Below are positions 37,801 to 51,300 of a DNA stretch of 64,000 nucleotides, piece by piece. The stretch is taken from NCBI RefSeq assembly GCF_020085105.1, contig NC_058051.1, positions 20,039,955 through 20,103,954 of the forward strand, in the 5' to 3' direction. The notes below the pieces were generated by a model. It worked only from the letters and a program-made list of their open reading frames with translations. It did no database searches and was not told where the DNA came from. The stretch comes from Siniperca chuatsi. Lineage: Eukaryota; Chordata; Actinopteri; Centrarchiformes; Sinipercidae. Numbering within the stretch: position 1 is the first letter of the stretch; each line of letters opens with the position of its first letter. The position numbers and the translations under genes are program-made.

Positions 37801-40800
37801 TCTTTGTTTAAAATGCTCAGATTTTTCTCACAATCCCTGTTGTGTCTGTTCAAAGGATCTGCTCTGAATTTGAAACCATCAGAGGGAAGGCTCTGAAAGT
37901 ACCAGAGAATACAGAGGACATGATTCAGATCATTGATTACATAAATTTCACTAAGACAAAGGGTATTGCAAAACTTAATGAAAAAACAAAGGTGAATAAC
38001 CAGATGATTGGTTCTATCTGTTGTATCATATACTAAAGCATATTGATTTCAGTAACCTTATATAAGTTCTAACATAATTTACTACCACACTGTGTTCTGA
38101 CAGGAAGCCTACTGTAGACTAATCTACCTCCTGGATGTCCACAACATTGAGCCAGAGGATCTGGAGCTTAATTCAACTGTCTTTCTCTGGCCACAGAAAA
38201 TCCTCCATGTCTTTGAGCTCAGTGATGAAGTAATGCTCTTGTGTCTGCCGACAACAGTATACTGTATATCATTGTTGTTTTTGTCTTTTAAGGATGATCT
38301 GATTCTGGACAGCTATGTCATTTTCAGGTGATGGATAAGGCCATGCTGAAAGGGGAGAAGGAGCTGCATGCTAAAAGAGAAAGATTAATGGTACAGCTGG
38401 AAAAGTTGGGACGCAGGATAGAGGAGTTCCCACATTGCTCAGAGCTGGGTATGATGCAGCAGGTACAGCGTCATTAGCACTCTTAGATAACCTTGAAGAA
38501 ATAATTGCGACATTTTGGGAAATGCACGTATTCACTTCCTTGCTGAGAGTAAGATAAGAAGATCATTATCACTCTCATATTTGTCTATACAATATGAAGC
38601 TACATCCAACAGTCGGTTAGCTTAGCATAAAGACTGGAACAGGGGGAAACAGCTAGCCTGGCCCTGTACGAAGGTAACAAAATCTGTCTACCAGCACCTC
38701 TAAAACTCCAGGACATCACTGTGCCTGGCTAAGAAATAGTCCCGCACATAACCCACCATAAAACTACTGTAACTACTTTACACATTAGTTTTTTATATGA
38801 ATTAGATAAATGTATAATATAGATATCATATGTTAATTAGTGAGCATTAGAGGTGCTGGTAGGTGGATTTTGTTAAATTTGGTCAGAGCCAGGCTAGCTG
38901 TTTCCCCCTGTTCCAGTCTTTATGCTACGCTAAGCTAACTGTCGGCTGGCTCCAGCTTTATATTGTGCAGGCAGATATGAGAGGGTTATAAATCTTCTCT
39001 TTTAACTTTCTGCAAGAAAGCAAATCGCTTTTAGCAAAATCTCAAACTATTCTTTTAAACAAACTTGAACCTGAAACAACTTTATCTGTCATATTAAATA
39101 CGCCTTGCCAGTGTCTGTATAATGAATCAGAATTTTACAAAAGCATCATAAAGCTTAATTTTACTGTGGTTTTCAGGCAATACAATTACATCGAATGGAA
39201 AATAATTGTCTTATCATCACTTTTTGGGCAGTATGTAACGGATGTCAGAACAGTTCAGAAACTTCTCCAGGAGGCTGAGGAGGCGATCGACTTTATAAAC
39301 AAAGAAGAGGCCTTTTACAAATGTGACCAAACATGTTACCCAGAAGTTGAGGTCATCAAAGACGGTATTGAACCGTATCAGAAGCTGTTTGGATTTGTAA
39401 TGAAGTGGCAGCGCACAGAGAAGAGGTCTGATTTCAGTTTGATGCATGTTGTGTTTTAATTAAAACATTTTCCCTGATAACCTTTTATCATCTTTGTGAA
39501 TAGATGGATGGACGGTTCCTTCCAGGACCTAGATGGCGAGAGCATGGAAGTAAAAGTGGATGAGTTCTTTAGGGAGATCTTCAAGATGCTGAAGTTTTTC
39601 CAACAGAAACAGAATAAGGCTGAGCAAGAGATGGAAAAGATTGCTGGGAAGACTACACAACGACCTAGTGAGGGCGATCCAAGGAAGCAGGAAAGCCCCA
39701 CAATACTTTTGTGCTCCACCGTAATGGAGCAGATCAAAAAGTTCAAGGTATGGTATTAACTGTCATTTCAATGGGGCTCAATAATGAAGTCTTCTAGTAA
39801 GTGAAGTCTTGTTTGTTGATGCTAAACCATTATGGGGAATGTGTTTGTGTCAACAGGATCATATCCCTGTAGTGTCCATCTTGTGTAATCCAGGCATCAG
39901 AGCTCGCCACTGGGACCACATGTCAGAGATAGTTGGGTATGACCTCACTCCTGACTCTGGTTCAACACTACGCAAAGTTCTCAAACAAAACCTGACTCCC
40001 TACCTGGAAGAGTTTGAGTCTATCAGCGCTGCTGCTAGTAAAGTGAGAACTTGTGTTTGCTTCTACAGCGTTTGATAAAAACCTCGATACTTAATCGATG
40101 TGTTAAATGCTATATACCCAGACTATGTGTCTCAACAGGAGTTTTCCCTGGAGAAGGCTATGCAAACTATGGTGCATATTTGGGATGGCATTTCTTTCCA
40201 CCATCAACCTTACAGGGAGACCGGAGTGTCCATCCTGACTGCTTTGGATGAGATTCAGACAATGCTAGATGACCAGATTGTGAAGACTCAGACAATGAGG
40301 GGCTCACCGTTCATTAAACCCTTTGAAAATGAGATCAAGGTTAACTTCACATTTTGGAGAGTTCATTCATGAATGAATAAATGCAAATTGCATGGGAGTG
40401 TTACCAGGTGGGAGTAACTTTGACTGTGCCTAGATAGAGATATAGAGTATGCCTGCAGATATTTAACTGTTTGTTCTGTAACTTCAGCTATGGGAGGAGC
40501 GTCTGCTTCGTATCCAGGAAACCATAGATGAATGGTTGAAGGTGCAGGCCCAGTGGCTTTATCTGGAGCCCATCTTCTCTTCTCAAGACATCATGCAGCA
40601 GATTCCAGAAGAGGGACGACTTTTCCAAACTGTAGACAAAAACTGGAAAGAGGTCATGAGGCACTGCGTTAAGGACCCTAAGGTAGTCATCTAAAAAAGT
40701 TTATTGTGAACACATTATTCTGAAAAAAAAAAGAAAATCTGAAAGATTAACTGTTTGTGTTAACTGATGATTTCTAACCGTAGATTCTGCAAGCAACCTC

Positions 40801-42388
40801 GCTGCCTGGTTTGCTAGAGAAACTGCAAAATTCTAACAACCTCCTGGATAGCATCATGAAAGGACTGAATGCCTATCTGGAGAAGAAGCGTCTTTTTTTC
40901 CCACGGTAAGCAAAAGATTTTGCAGTGTATCTTCTGTCCAATTATTTGTTAATATCACAGTTTTTGTTACTTGCTACCGCTGCCAGGTTCTTCTTCTTGT
41001 CCAATGATGAAATGCTGGAGATTCTATCTGAGACCAAGGACCCACTGCGAGTGCAGCCCCATCTGAAGAAGTGCTTTGAGGGTATTTCCAAACTGGACTT
41101 TCTACCCAATCTGGATATCCAGGCAAGGCAGCCACACATATTGTTATTGTTACATGACACAATGGTTGATGAACTTTTATTAAATTGCATACTGTTCTTG
41201 CCCAGGCCATGTATAGTGGTGAGGGGGAGCGTGTTCAGCTAATCCAGCACATCTCTACATCTGAAGCCAAAGGAGCAGTGGAGAAGTGGCTGGTGCAGGT
41301 GGAGGATGTGATGCTTCGCAGTATCAGAGATGTAGTAGCCCGGTCCAGGGTGGTGAGATCACTGTTCCCCATACCTTAAATAATACACAGTACCGTGATT
41401 TGTTAACTCTTATACCATTGTGTTGTGTATGTTCTATATAGTCTGCATCTGGACAATCTGAGGTTCCTCTTATGTGTGTACATAAATGTGAGTCAATGAG
41501 TATGGTTGTATTGACAGGCCTATGCTGAGACTGCACGGAGCCAGTGGGTCAAGGAGTGGCCTGGGCAGGTAGTGCTTTGCACCTCCCAGATTTTCTGGAC
41601 CTCGGAGGTTCATGAAGCCATCAGAGCAGGAGCTGATGTAGGTTTTTACGTTTTTTTTCTCAGAAAATGTAACTTTTTTTTTTATTCAAAAAATTTTGGC
41701 TTTTGAAATAGTATTTCAAGTTCTTTCAAGACTTGAAGACTTTAACTTTATCAATTCAGCTTAATTTATGGAAATTATGTTGAGTCTAATAATAGTTGTG
41801 TATTTTGATAGTGTAGAGGTACAAAGCAGTGATGTGTCTCACTCCTGACCAACTGACCTGGATTTTTCTTTTGATGAGCATGACACCATAACAGTATTAC
41901 CTTGGTAAAAAACTGAAATAGTGATTGGACTTTTGTCCTCTGTAGGGTCTAAAGAATTACTATCAGCAACTCCAGAATCAGCTGAAGGACATTGTGGAGC
42001 TGGTGAGAGGGAAACTGCCCAAACAAACACGGATCACTTTGGGAGCGCTGGTCACAATTGATGTCCATGCCAGAGATGTGGTCATGGAGCTTATTGATAA
42101 AGGTACCTCCTGGCACAGAATGCAGAATGGACCATAACAGAGCTACGCGTACATTTAGAAATAACACCAAGAAAATATGCTTGAAAAATCAAAAATAAGT
42201 GTCTGTTTTTAACAGGTGTATCAAATGAAACAGACTTCCAATGGCTAGCCCAGCTGCGTTACTACTGGAGCAATGACAATGTTCGTGTCCGCATTATCAA
42301 CTGTGATGTTAAGTATGCCTATGAGTACCTGGGGAACTCACCACGTCTCGTCATCACTCCGCTGACTGACAGATGCTACAGAACCCTG
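34811..42388 (+). other. DNAH12: DNAH12 exons 1-25: tail and linker
   Basis: Exons: 34811-35022, 35153-35240, 35343-35369, 35479-35668, 35774-35843, 35947-36105, 36197-36392, 36842-37030, 37143-37296, 37384-37475, 37585-37763, 37856-37991, 38104-38229, 38328-38462, 39232-39425, 39504-39747, 39857-40042, 40139-40339, 40488-40682, 40784-40905, 40987-41122, 41206-41352, 41518-41637, 41946-42102, 42216-42388 (residues 1-1276). This part holds the assembly tail and the linker that swings over the motor ring. The linker is the better conserved half ([50 protein letters not shown]). Exon 3 is a 27-nt microexon and intron 21 has a GC donor. Intron 14 (769 bp) holds a foldback repeat. Confidence 0.9.
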
Positions 42389-45300
42389 GTAAAATATCTG
42401 ACAAATAGCATACTTGACCATGAGCGTTTTTTTATTGGAATAATGCTGAGTGAACAGATATTTTACCATTAAATTCCAAAGCTCTCTCCCTGTTTTAGAT
42501 TGGGGCTTTCTACCTGAATTTGGGTGGTGCTCCTGAAGGTCCAGCTGGAACAGGAAAGACCGAAACCACCAAAGATCTAGCCAAAGCTCTAGCTGTGCAG
42601 TGTGTGGTCTTCAACTGTTCTGATGGACTAGATTACCTCGCTATGGGCAAAGTAACCCCTTCAGGAAATCTTGGATTTATGTTCTTAATTTGAATGCCAT
42701 ATATATGCAAAAAATATTTTTTTAACATGTATTTTGGTGCAATCTCTCATAGTTTTTTAAAGGTCTGGCTTCATCTGGTGCGTGGGCATGCTTTGATGAG
42801 TTTAACCGTATTGAGCTGGAGGTGCTGTCTGTAGTAGCCCAGCAGGTTCTCTGCATCCAGAGGGCCATCGAGCTGAAGTTGGAGTACTTTGACTTCGAAG
42901 GGACCATGCTCAAACTGAATCCCAACTGTTTTGTATCCATTACAATGAACCCTGGTTATGCAGGACGCTCAGAACTCCCAGACAACCTCAAGGTCTCTAA
43001 TCATTGAACAAATATTTTTATCTCTGCATTATTGATGATATTAATGTTATTTGATTCCAACTCTTCAAATCATTCCAGTTGGCTTGTTACATTAAATTAT
43101 ACACTGTGATGCAGTGATGGTACATTGACAGTAATTTCTTTCATTTCTCTGTGCAGGTGTTGTTCCGAACAGTCGCCATGATGGTCCCAAACTACGCACT
43201 GATAGCAGAGATCTCTCTGTATTCATATGGCTTCCTCAATGCCAAACCACTGTCAGTAAAGATTGTGATGACATACAGGCTCTGTTCAGAGCAGCTCTCC
43301 TCCCAATTCCATTATGATTACGGCATGAGGGCAGTCAAAGCTGTACTTGTGGCTGCAGGAAACCTCAAGCTCAAGTATCCTGATGAAAATGAGGACATAC
43401 TGGTATTTGTGCTGAAATTAATGTATTTGCTAATTATTAGTCTATACTGTTTGTCCTGATTGTGAACTTCTCTAGTATGTGAATTGGTTTGCAGTTTTAG
43501 ACCCTTTCTCTTTTTTCCACATGTTGCAACATCCAGCTCCTGAGGTCCATAAAAGATGTTAATGAGCCCAAGTTTCTCTCCCATGATATTCCGCTGTTCA
43601 ATGGAATCACCAGTGATTTGTTCCCAGGCATCTCCCTTCCTGAGGCTGACTATCAGGTCAGATATGCTGATGCCATTTTTTGTCCTAAATCTAACAATAC
43701 CTGTGTATTTATTAATATTGCCATGTATATTATAATCAGTGTTTTTTCATATCCTTGGCAGCTGTTTCTGGAGGCGGCTCAAGAGTGCTGTAAAAATCAC
43801 AATGTACAGCCAACACAGGTCTTCTTACAGAAGATAATCCAGACATATGAGATGATGATAGTCAGGCATGGGTATGTTGTATTTCATTGTTGCCATATCA
43901 CGATGTCCTGTATAGCATGTTTCCAGTTATACAGTATTTCACAGGACTGGTACATGTATTGAAGGGAATATTTGAAACATGATACTGCATGAAGATATTT
44001 TTGTTTTGCATCAGGTTCATGCTGGTGGGAGAGCCTTTCGCTGGGAAGACCAAAGTGCTACATGTTCTAGCTGACACACTAACTCTCATGAATGAGAAAG
44101 GGTACGGTGAGGAGGAGAAGGTCATCTTCAGGACACTGAACCCAAAGTCGATCACCATGGGACAGCTCTTTGGACAGTTTGACCTAGTTTCTCATGAGGT
44201 AGACCTGTGTCTTGAATCACTTTATTTATTCTGTATCACACATAAATATATGATTTGTGTATCTGCAACATTGATGTAAACCTGGGACAACAGGTGGCCC
44301 TTTCTTCCTCTTAGTATTTTCAGTTTTTGTTTTTCCTCATTATCAGTGGACAGATGGGATTGTGGCCAACACATTTCGTGAGTTTGCTTCGGCCGGCACA
44401 CCAGAACGTAAATGGGTGGTGTTTGATGGTCCCATTGATACACTGTGGATTGAGAGCATGAACACTGTGCTGGATGACAACAAAAAGGTCCATAATACAC
44501 AGTAAATACATTTGATATTTATATATATTTGTTTTTCACATACTTGAGTAAGATCTTTTTTGCTTTACTCTTCCTCCACAGTTGTGCCTGATGAGTGGGG
44601 AGATCATCCAGATGTCTAATCAGATGAGTCTGATTTTTGAAGCAATGGATTTATCACAGGCCTCGGTGAGTTAGATGTTTGGAGTTAAATAAGTTATTAA
44701 TCTGATTATCCCATCTTAAAATTTTACAACTACTAGTTCATTTGCTGAATGGTCATCATTTTGCATCAATGAACTTCACCAATGTACTTGACAAGATGTT
44801 GAACAACATTCGATTATTGGGAATTATCAGTGTATCTAGCTTGATTGACAGGATGTAATTGGATGTTATAAAAAGGTATTTTTTGGTTTCGTTTGGTTAT
44901 TTTCTTCCACTTCAGCCTGCCACAGTCAGTCGATGTGGGATGATTTACATGGAACCGTCTCAGTTGGGCTGGGAGCCCTTAGTGATCTCCTGGATGAACA
45001 CTCTTCCTGATGCTCTGCAGAGCCCGGACAATCGCTCCCTGTTGCTGGAGCTCTTCCATTGGCTCCTGCCGCCTACCCATAGGATGCTACGTAAATGTTG
45101 CAGAGTAAGTGACCCCAGGCCTCAAAACAATCCAGACACAAATATCTATAGAACATTTAGAAGTTTACTTTTATTTAAATTTAAAATACCATAAGTTTTG
45201 TCATGCTGGATTATGGTTTTGCTTGCAGGAAGTTGTTTCCACTAGCAACAGTAACACTGTGGTGTCCTTGTGTCGACTGTTTGAGATGCTGCTCACTGAA

Positions 45301-48300
45301 CCTGTAAAGACAGATCCTGGGGATAAAAATATTCGCACCTGGATCATGGTAAAATGACTGAATCATTTATCATTTTGAATGATAATATAATCTTTATTCA
45401 AAACTCTTGCTTTGGAACTGCACCTTGCAAACATTTGCAGCTTCATGCAAATGTTTCACTGTTTTTGTATTTGCACTTTCCATTTCAGTTCAATTATATT
45501 TTTGTCTGACACCTCACCTTCTCTTCCTTTATGATTGCAGGCAGCTTTTGCCTTCTCCCTGGTGTGGTCTATGGGTGGCAGCTGTGACGCAGGCAGCAGG
45601 GAGAAGTTTAGTGAGTTCTTCAGGGTGACTGTGTCAGGGAAGACAGAAGAACATCCTATCCCTGCCACTGTGGGGAAATGGGAGTGTCCAATGGATGAAA
45701 AAGGCCTGGTGTATGACTATTTCTATGAGGTACTGTGGAATTACATCACTCAGAGGTGTTTCACTTTTGTTTAAATCAGTAAATAATACTGTAATCTCTT
45801 GAACAGTTTAAAGGAAAAGGCCGCTGGGTTCACTGGAATGATTCCATCAAGAATGTCAGCCTGGGGGACAAAAACACTAAAGTGCAAGAGATCATTGTTC
45901 CAACCATAGACACAGTTCGCTACACCTACCTCATGGACCTCTGCATCAGCTACGGCGTGTTAGTATTCTAGGGGGTCACAGTGGCACTGATACACACAAA
46001 TGTTAAAAGTGCATTATTGCCTTAAATGATTGTTTGACTTCTACCAATGCCATATATACTAGTTTCTATAGAATAGGTCTCATTATATTTTAGCCTGGAT
46101 TTATTTACATTTCATCTGACAGATTTCGTGCAAAATCTTTCCTCTGTTTCTTTGCTTAGGCCTCTCCTGTTTGTTGGTCCTACTGGCACTGGGAAGTCAG
46201 TGTATGTGAAGGAGAAGTTGATAAACAATCTGGACAAAGATCGTTATCTACCCTTCTTTATCAATTTTTCAGCTCGCACTAGCGCCAACCAAACTCAGGT
46301 CAGCATTTAGGATGCATGGATGAAAGAATGTCTTTTTATTAGATTAGATGTAGTAATCTAAACAAACAAGAAAGGGTCATTCTTTTCATTTTAAATAATT
46401 CCTTCTGTATTTATCATCCAGAACATCATCATGTCCAGGTTAGATAAGAGAAGGAAGGGAGTGTATGGGCCCCCCATGGGAAAGAAGTGTGTCATCTTTG
46501 TAGATGACATGAACATGCCTGCACTGGAACAGTTTGGAGCACAACCTCCTGTGGAGCTTCTTCGACAGTATATAGACCATGGAAACTGGTATGAACCACC
46601 CACTATTAGATGCCAATTTCATATCAAAACAAATGGACTAAACTTACTGCATTAGAGAAGCTTAAGCATTGTTCAGTGAACAGACAGACCTTATCTGTTA
46701 TGCTCTTTCTGGCAGGTATGACCTGAAGGATACCTCCAGGATCACTCTTGTCGACCTCCAGCTCATCTCAGCTATGGGCCCCCCTGGTGGTGGGAGGAAT
46801 GCTGTGACATCCCGTTTCCTGCGGCACTTCAACATTTTTAGCATTAATGCCTTCAGTGATGACACCATGGTTCGCATCTTCTCCAGCGTGGTTGCCTTCT
46901 ATCTCAAAAACAATGAATTCCCACCTGATTATTTCACTGTTGGCAACCAAATAGTGACAGCTACAATGGAAGTGAGTCCCCCCAAAACACACAGTGATAG
47001 CACACGAGCTGTACAAATGAGATGGATAAATGTGTAGGATCTTATCAATCATATGTTGTCTTCTCCAATGCTTTAATTCTTTGCTTGCATTCTCCTTATT
47101 CCCAAAGGTGTATAAGAAAGCCATGGAGAACCTGCTTCCAACTCCAGCCAAATCTCACTACACCTTCAACTTGCGGGACTTCTCACGTGTTATCCAAGGC
47201 TGCCTGCTGCTGAAGAAGGAGTCTCTGGAGAACAAACGTACTATGATGCGCTTGTTTGTCCACGAGGTCTTCCGTGTCTACTATGACCGCCTGGTGGATG
47301 ACAAAGATCGAGCATGGCTCTACCAGCTGATGAACAGCGTCCTCAAAGATCACTTCAAAGAGCCCTTTGACCAGGTGTTTGATCACCTGAAACAAGGCAG
47401 TAAAGTAAGTTGAGATTCAGTTATATTTGCTGTAGTGTCATATGCTTTACTAGCTGCTTTGGCCTGTTGTCACTCCTTGCTGCCCAGGATCTAATTAAGA
47501 TTTGATTTTTTTTTTGATATATTTTCTACTATCATCCATAACTGCATTTGTGCTCTTCTAATACAAAACACGTACATATGAAACAAATAGGAAAATCTAT
47601 ATGTTTTAATTTGTGCCATACATTTTCTTCCTTCCTCAGCTGGTTGAGGAAGATCTGCAGAATCTTCTGTTTGGTGACTACATGAACCCTGACCTGGAGG
47701 ATAATGAGCGCCTGTACGCAGAGGTGCCCTCAATGGAAAGCTTTGCTCAGGTGGTGGAGTCGTGTCTTGATGAATACAACCAGATGCACAAGAATCGCAT
47801 GAACCTCGTCATCTTCCGGTAAACAGCTTTGGTGATTTAGAGTCAATTCAACCACATGCACTGCAAAAATATTCTTAAGCTATTTATCATTGTTATGCTA
47901 TTTAGTATCAAATGTTCTCATCTCAATATAAAAAAGATAAATACAAGAAAGAAAAAAGATAAAGATAAAAAGATTTTAAATTGATCATACAACTAAATGA
48001 CTTGACCTTTTCTGCAGTAAGTTAATGAAATTATGTTTTTAAAACTGTCTTTGCATGAAAACTTTATTAACTGAGAAAAAAACATCTGCATTATGTAGCT
48101 ATGTCCTGGAGCACCTGTCCCGTATCAGCCGTGTGTTGAAGCAGTCAGGAGGCAATGCCCTACTAGTGGGAGTGGGAGGCAGCGGACGTCAGTCCATTAC
48201 CCGCCTGGCCACATCCATGGCCCACATGAACATGTTCCAGCCTGAGATCTCTAAGAGCTATGGCATAACTGAGTGGAGAGATGACCTCAAGGTCAGCTTT

Positions 48301-51300
48301 ATGGTTTAGGACAGACTTCTGTGTCCTGTGTTTATGATGCATAACATGTATTTTTTCTCATACCATTTTGATCTGTGCTTGTGATTCTTTTGCGTTTTGA
48401 AATGGTTGTGGAAGATTTTAACAATACCTTGTCTGCCTGCTTTTCTTTATATTTTAGATGCTGCTGAAAAATGCTGGGGTGAAAGGTCAGAAGACGGTAT
48501 TCTTGCTAACTGACGCTCAGATCAAAGATGAGTCTTTTCTGGAAGACGTGGACAGTGTCCTGAACACAGGGGAGGTGCCCAATCTGTTTGCCATAGACGA
48601 GAAGCAAGAGATCATGGAGGTAGGCTGTCACAAACTGTATGTATACCCTTGTAAAGCAATGTATACATTGTATAAAGGCCATATTAATTTATGTTTAATG
48701 TTACTCTTGCTTCATCTCTCTTTCTCCAGACAGTACGTCCCATTGCCCAGGCTGGTAATAAGAATTTGGAGTTGAGTCCTTTGACTCTGTTTGCGTTCTT
48801 TGTGGCACGCTGTAGAGAGAACCTGCACATTGTTGTGGCCTTCAGTCCTATTGGAGACGCCTTTCGAAATCGCCTGCGGCAATTTCCATCTCTTATCAAC
48901 TGCTGTACTATTGACTGGTTCCAGGTACTATTTTAGAAAACTCTAAAAACTGTCTATGTTTGTGTGTGTCAGTCAGTCAGACAATTAGTCATCTGTGTTC
49001 CCTGGGCCAGAGATAACATCAAAAGAAAGAAAAGGGCGAAAAGATCATGGCGAGACATAAGTTAGCTAATAGACAATATTCTTAACAGTGTCAGCAGTCT
49101 GTCTTTTCATGCTCCTGTCTTTGTTCCTGTCCTCACTATTTCTTCTTTCTTCTTTCTTCTCTCTGCCCTGACAGCCATGGCCAGAGGAGGCTCTTGAGCG
49201 AGTAGCCAACTCCTTCCTGGAGTCACTGGAGATGAGTGAAAATGAGAGGCAGGAGGTCATACCCATCTGCAAAACATTCCATACCTCTGCCAAACAGCTC
49301 TCACAGAGGTATGACATGTGGTTATTTATAACTTGCATATTCAAAGGTAAAGTACATTCATAAGCACATATTTACACTGTTGTTTTCATTGTAGATTCCT
49401 CTCTGAGCTAGGTCGCCATAATTATGTGACACCCACATCCTACCTGGAGCTAATTGCAGCTTTCCGTCTGCTACTCACTCAGAAAAGAGACACTGTCATG
49501 AAAGCAAAACAGAGGTATACTAATGGTCTGGATAAACTAGCCTTCGCTGAATCTCAGGTATATGCAGCACAATTTTTACCGGAATAGTTTTTTTGTCTAT
49601 TTTTTTATATTACAAAATGTTCAGCATACCTTTGTATAACTCATTTTAACAATATTGGTCTGCAGGTTGGTGAGATGAAAAAGGAACTTGTAGAGCTGCA
49701 GCCCAAACTGAAACAAGCAAAGATAGACAACACCAAAATGATGAAGGTGAATACATTTCACATCTTTATTCACCTTGAACATCGACCTAGAGTATGTATA
49801 CCAGTATATATAAATATATTGAATGTAATTGTTAAATGTGATGACTTTCAGGTAATTGAAGTGGAGTCTGTAGAGGTGGAAGCCAAAAGTAAAGTTGTAC
49901 GTGTTGATGAGGAGGCAGCAACTATAAAAGCCAATGAGGCTCAGTCTCTGAAGAATGAGTGTGAAAGTGACTTAGCTGAGGCCATCCCTGCCCTCGAGGC
50001 TGCTCTCTCAGCATTGAACACTTTGAAGGTCAGCACCCTTTAACTGCACTGCTTCATTGTACCAAGTTCAGCCAATCAGACCATCACAGTTTAGACAGTT
50101 GAGTAAGTTGAGCTGCCTGTTTCGCTTCAGCCCTCAGATGTCACAATTGTGAAGTCGATGAAAAATCCTCCTTCAGGGGTGAAGCTGGTGATGTCAGCTG
50201 TGTGTGTGATGAAGGACATAAAGCCGGATAAAATAGCTGACCCTGCTGGGACCGGGAAAAAGGTTAGACTGAGGAAAACATCACAAATATCTGCTACTTA
50301 TTTTCAGCCCATAAAGACATTGCCAAAGCTCATCATAACAGTAACATTGCAACTTATAGTAATATCAAAATGAGTAACATGTTTTCTTGTATTGTCTAGG
50401 TTTTTGACTACTGGGGTCCAAGCAAGAAACTACTGGGTGATATGAATTTTTTACGAGATCTTAAAGAATATGACAAGGACAATATTCCTGTGAGTGTCAG
50501 GAAAACTACAATCTTAATATATTATTTAACACTTACACTTGTATTTTGCTCGGATTAACTCCTCTATTTCTTCACTGCAGGTCCCTGTGATGCAAAAAAT
50601 CCGTAGTGAGTACATGACTAATCCTGACTTTGACCCCAGTATAGTGGCAAAGGCCTCCTCTGCAGCAGAAGGCCTGTGCAAGTGGATCAAAGCAATGGAG
50701 GTGTATGACAGGGTGGCAAAGGTGCAGTGTTTCTGGCTTTGCATATATTTTTTTCTCTTTCTTGTCCTGATAATATACTTCCCTTATTCTTTGATCTCAA
50801 CCACTCTCTTTGGTTTTAGGTTGTGGCTCCTAAAAAGGCCAATCTCGCAGAGGCGCAGGAGTCCCTGGCTGCTACCATGGCCCTGCTGGACCAGAAGAGA
50901 GCTGAGCTAAAGGAGGTCGAGGACCGTTTGGCTGCCCTTCAGAAAACCTTTGAGGAGAAGACAGAGGAGAAGGCCCAGCTGGAGTTCCAGGTGGATTTGT
51001 GTGCCAGGAAGTTGGAGAGAGCTGAGAAACTCATTGGTGGTCTGGGCGGAGAGAAGACCAGGTCAGGATGATGCATATAAATATTCTGTTGTTGGTTATT
51101 TTCTGCAAATAAGATAATCACAATATGCCACTGACTGAATTAATTTCTGTCTTTAGATGGTCTAAAGCAGCAGATGACCTACAGAACACGTATGACAACC
51201 TGACTGGAGATGTTCTCATCTCCGCTGGTGTCATCGCCTACTTGGGGGCCTTCACTGCTGGCTTCAGACAGGATTGTACCAAGTCATGGACCAAACTCTG

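Larger units (their letters stand above)
42499..48924 (+). other. DNAH12: DNAH12 exons 26-45: motor modules AAA1-AAA4
   Basis: Exons: 42499-42651, 42753-42992, 43157-43402, 43537-43656, 43762-43871, 44015-44198, 44347-44487, 44582-44665, 44916-45104, 45229-45348, 45541-45729, 45807-45958, 46160-46298, 46422-46588, 46716-46971, 47108-47404, 47640-47818, 48099-48291, 48458-48619, 48730-48924 (residues 1277-2448). AAA1 has Walker A GPAGTGKT and Walker [11 protein letters not shown] with the catalytic Glu. AAA2 has GEPFAGKT with VVFDGP (no Glu). AAA3 has GPTGTGKS and [13 protein letters not shown]4 has GVGGSGRQS and VFLLTDAQ. This is the usual axonemal dynein pattern: hydrolysis mainly at AAA1, other sites regulatory. 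Confidence 0.93.

Noticed and set aside
39166-39231. Upstream part of the open frame before DNAH12 exon 15
   Set aside because: It runs through the intron. The acceptor TTTGGGCAG at 39,231 followed by [10 protein letters not shown] matches the family.
50131-50262. GTGKK motif in DNAH12 exon 50 as a P-loop
   Set aside because: It lies in the microtubule-binding tip between the stalk coils, not in an AAA module. The resemblance is fortuitous.
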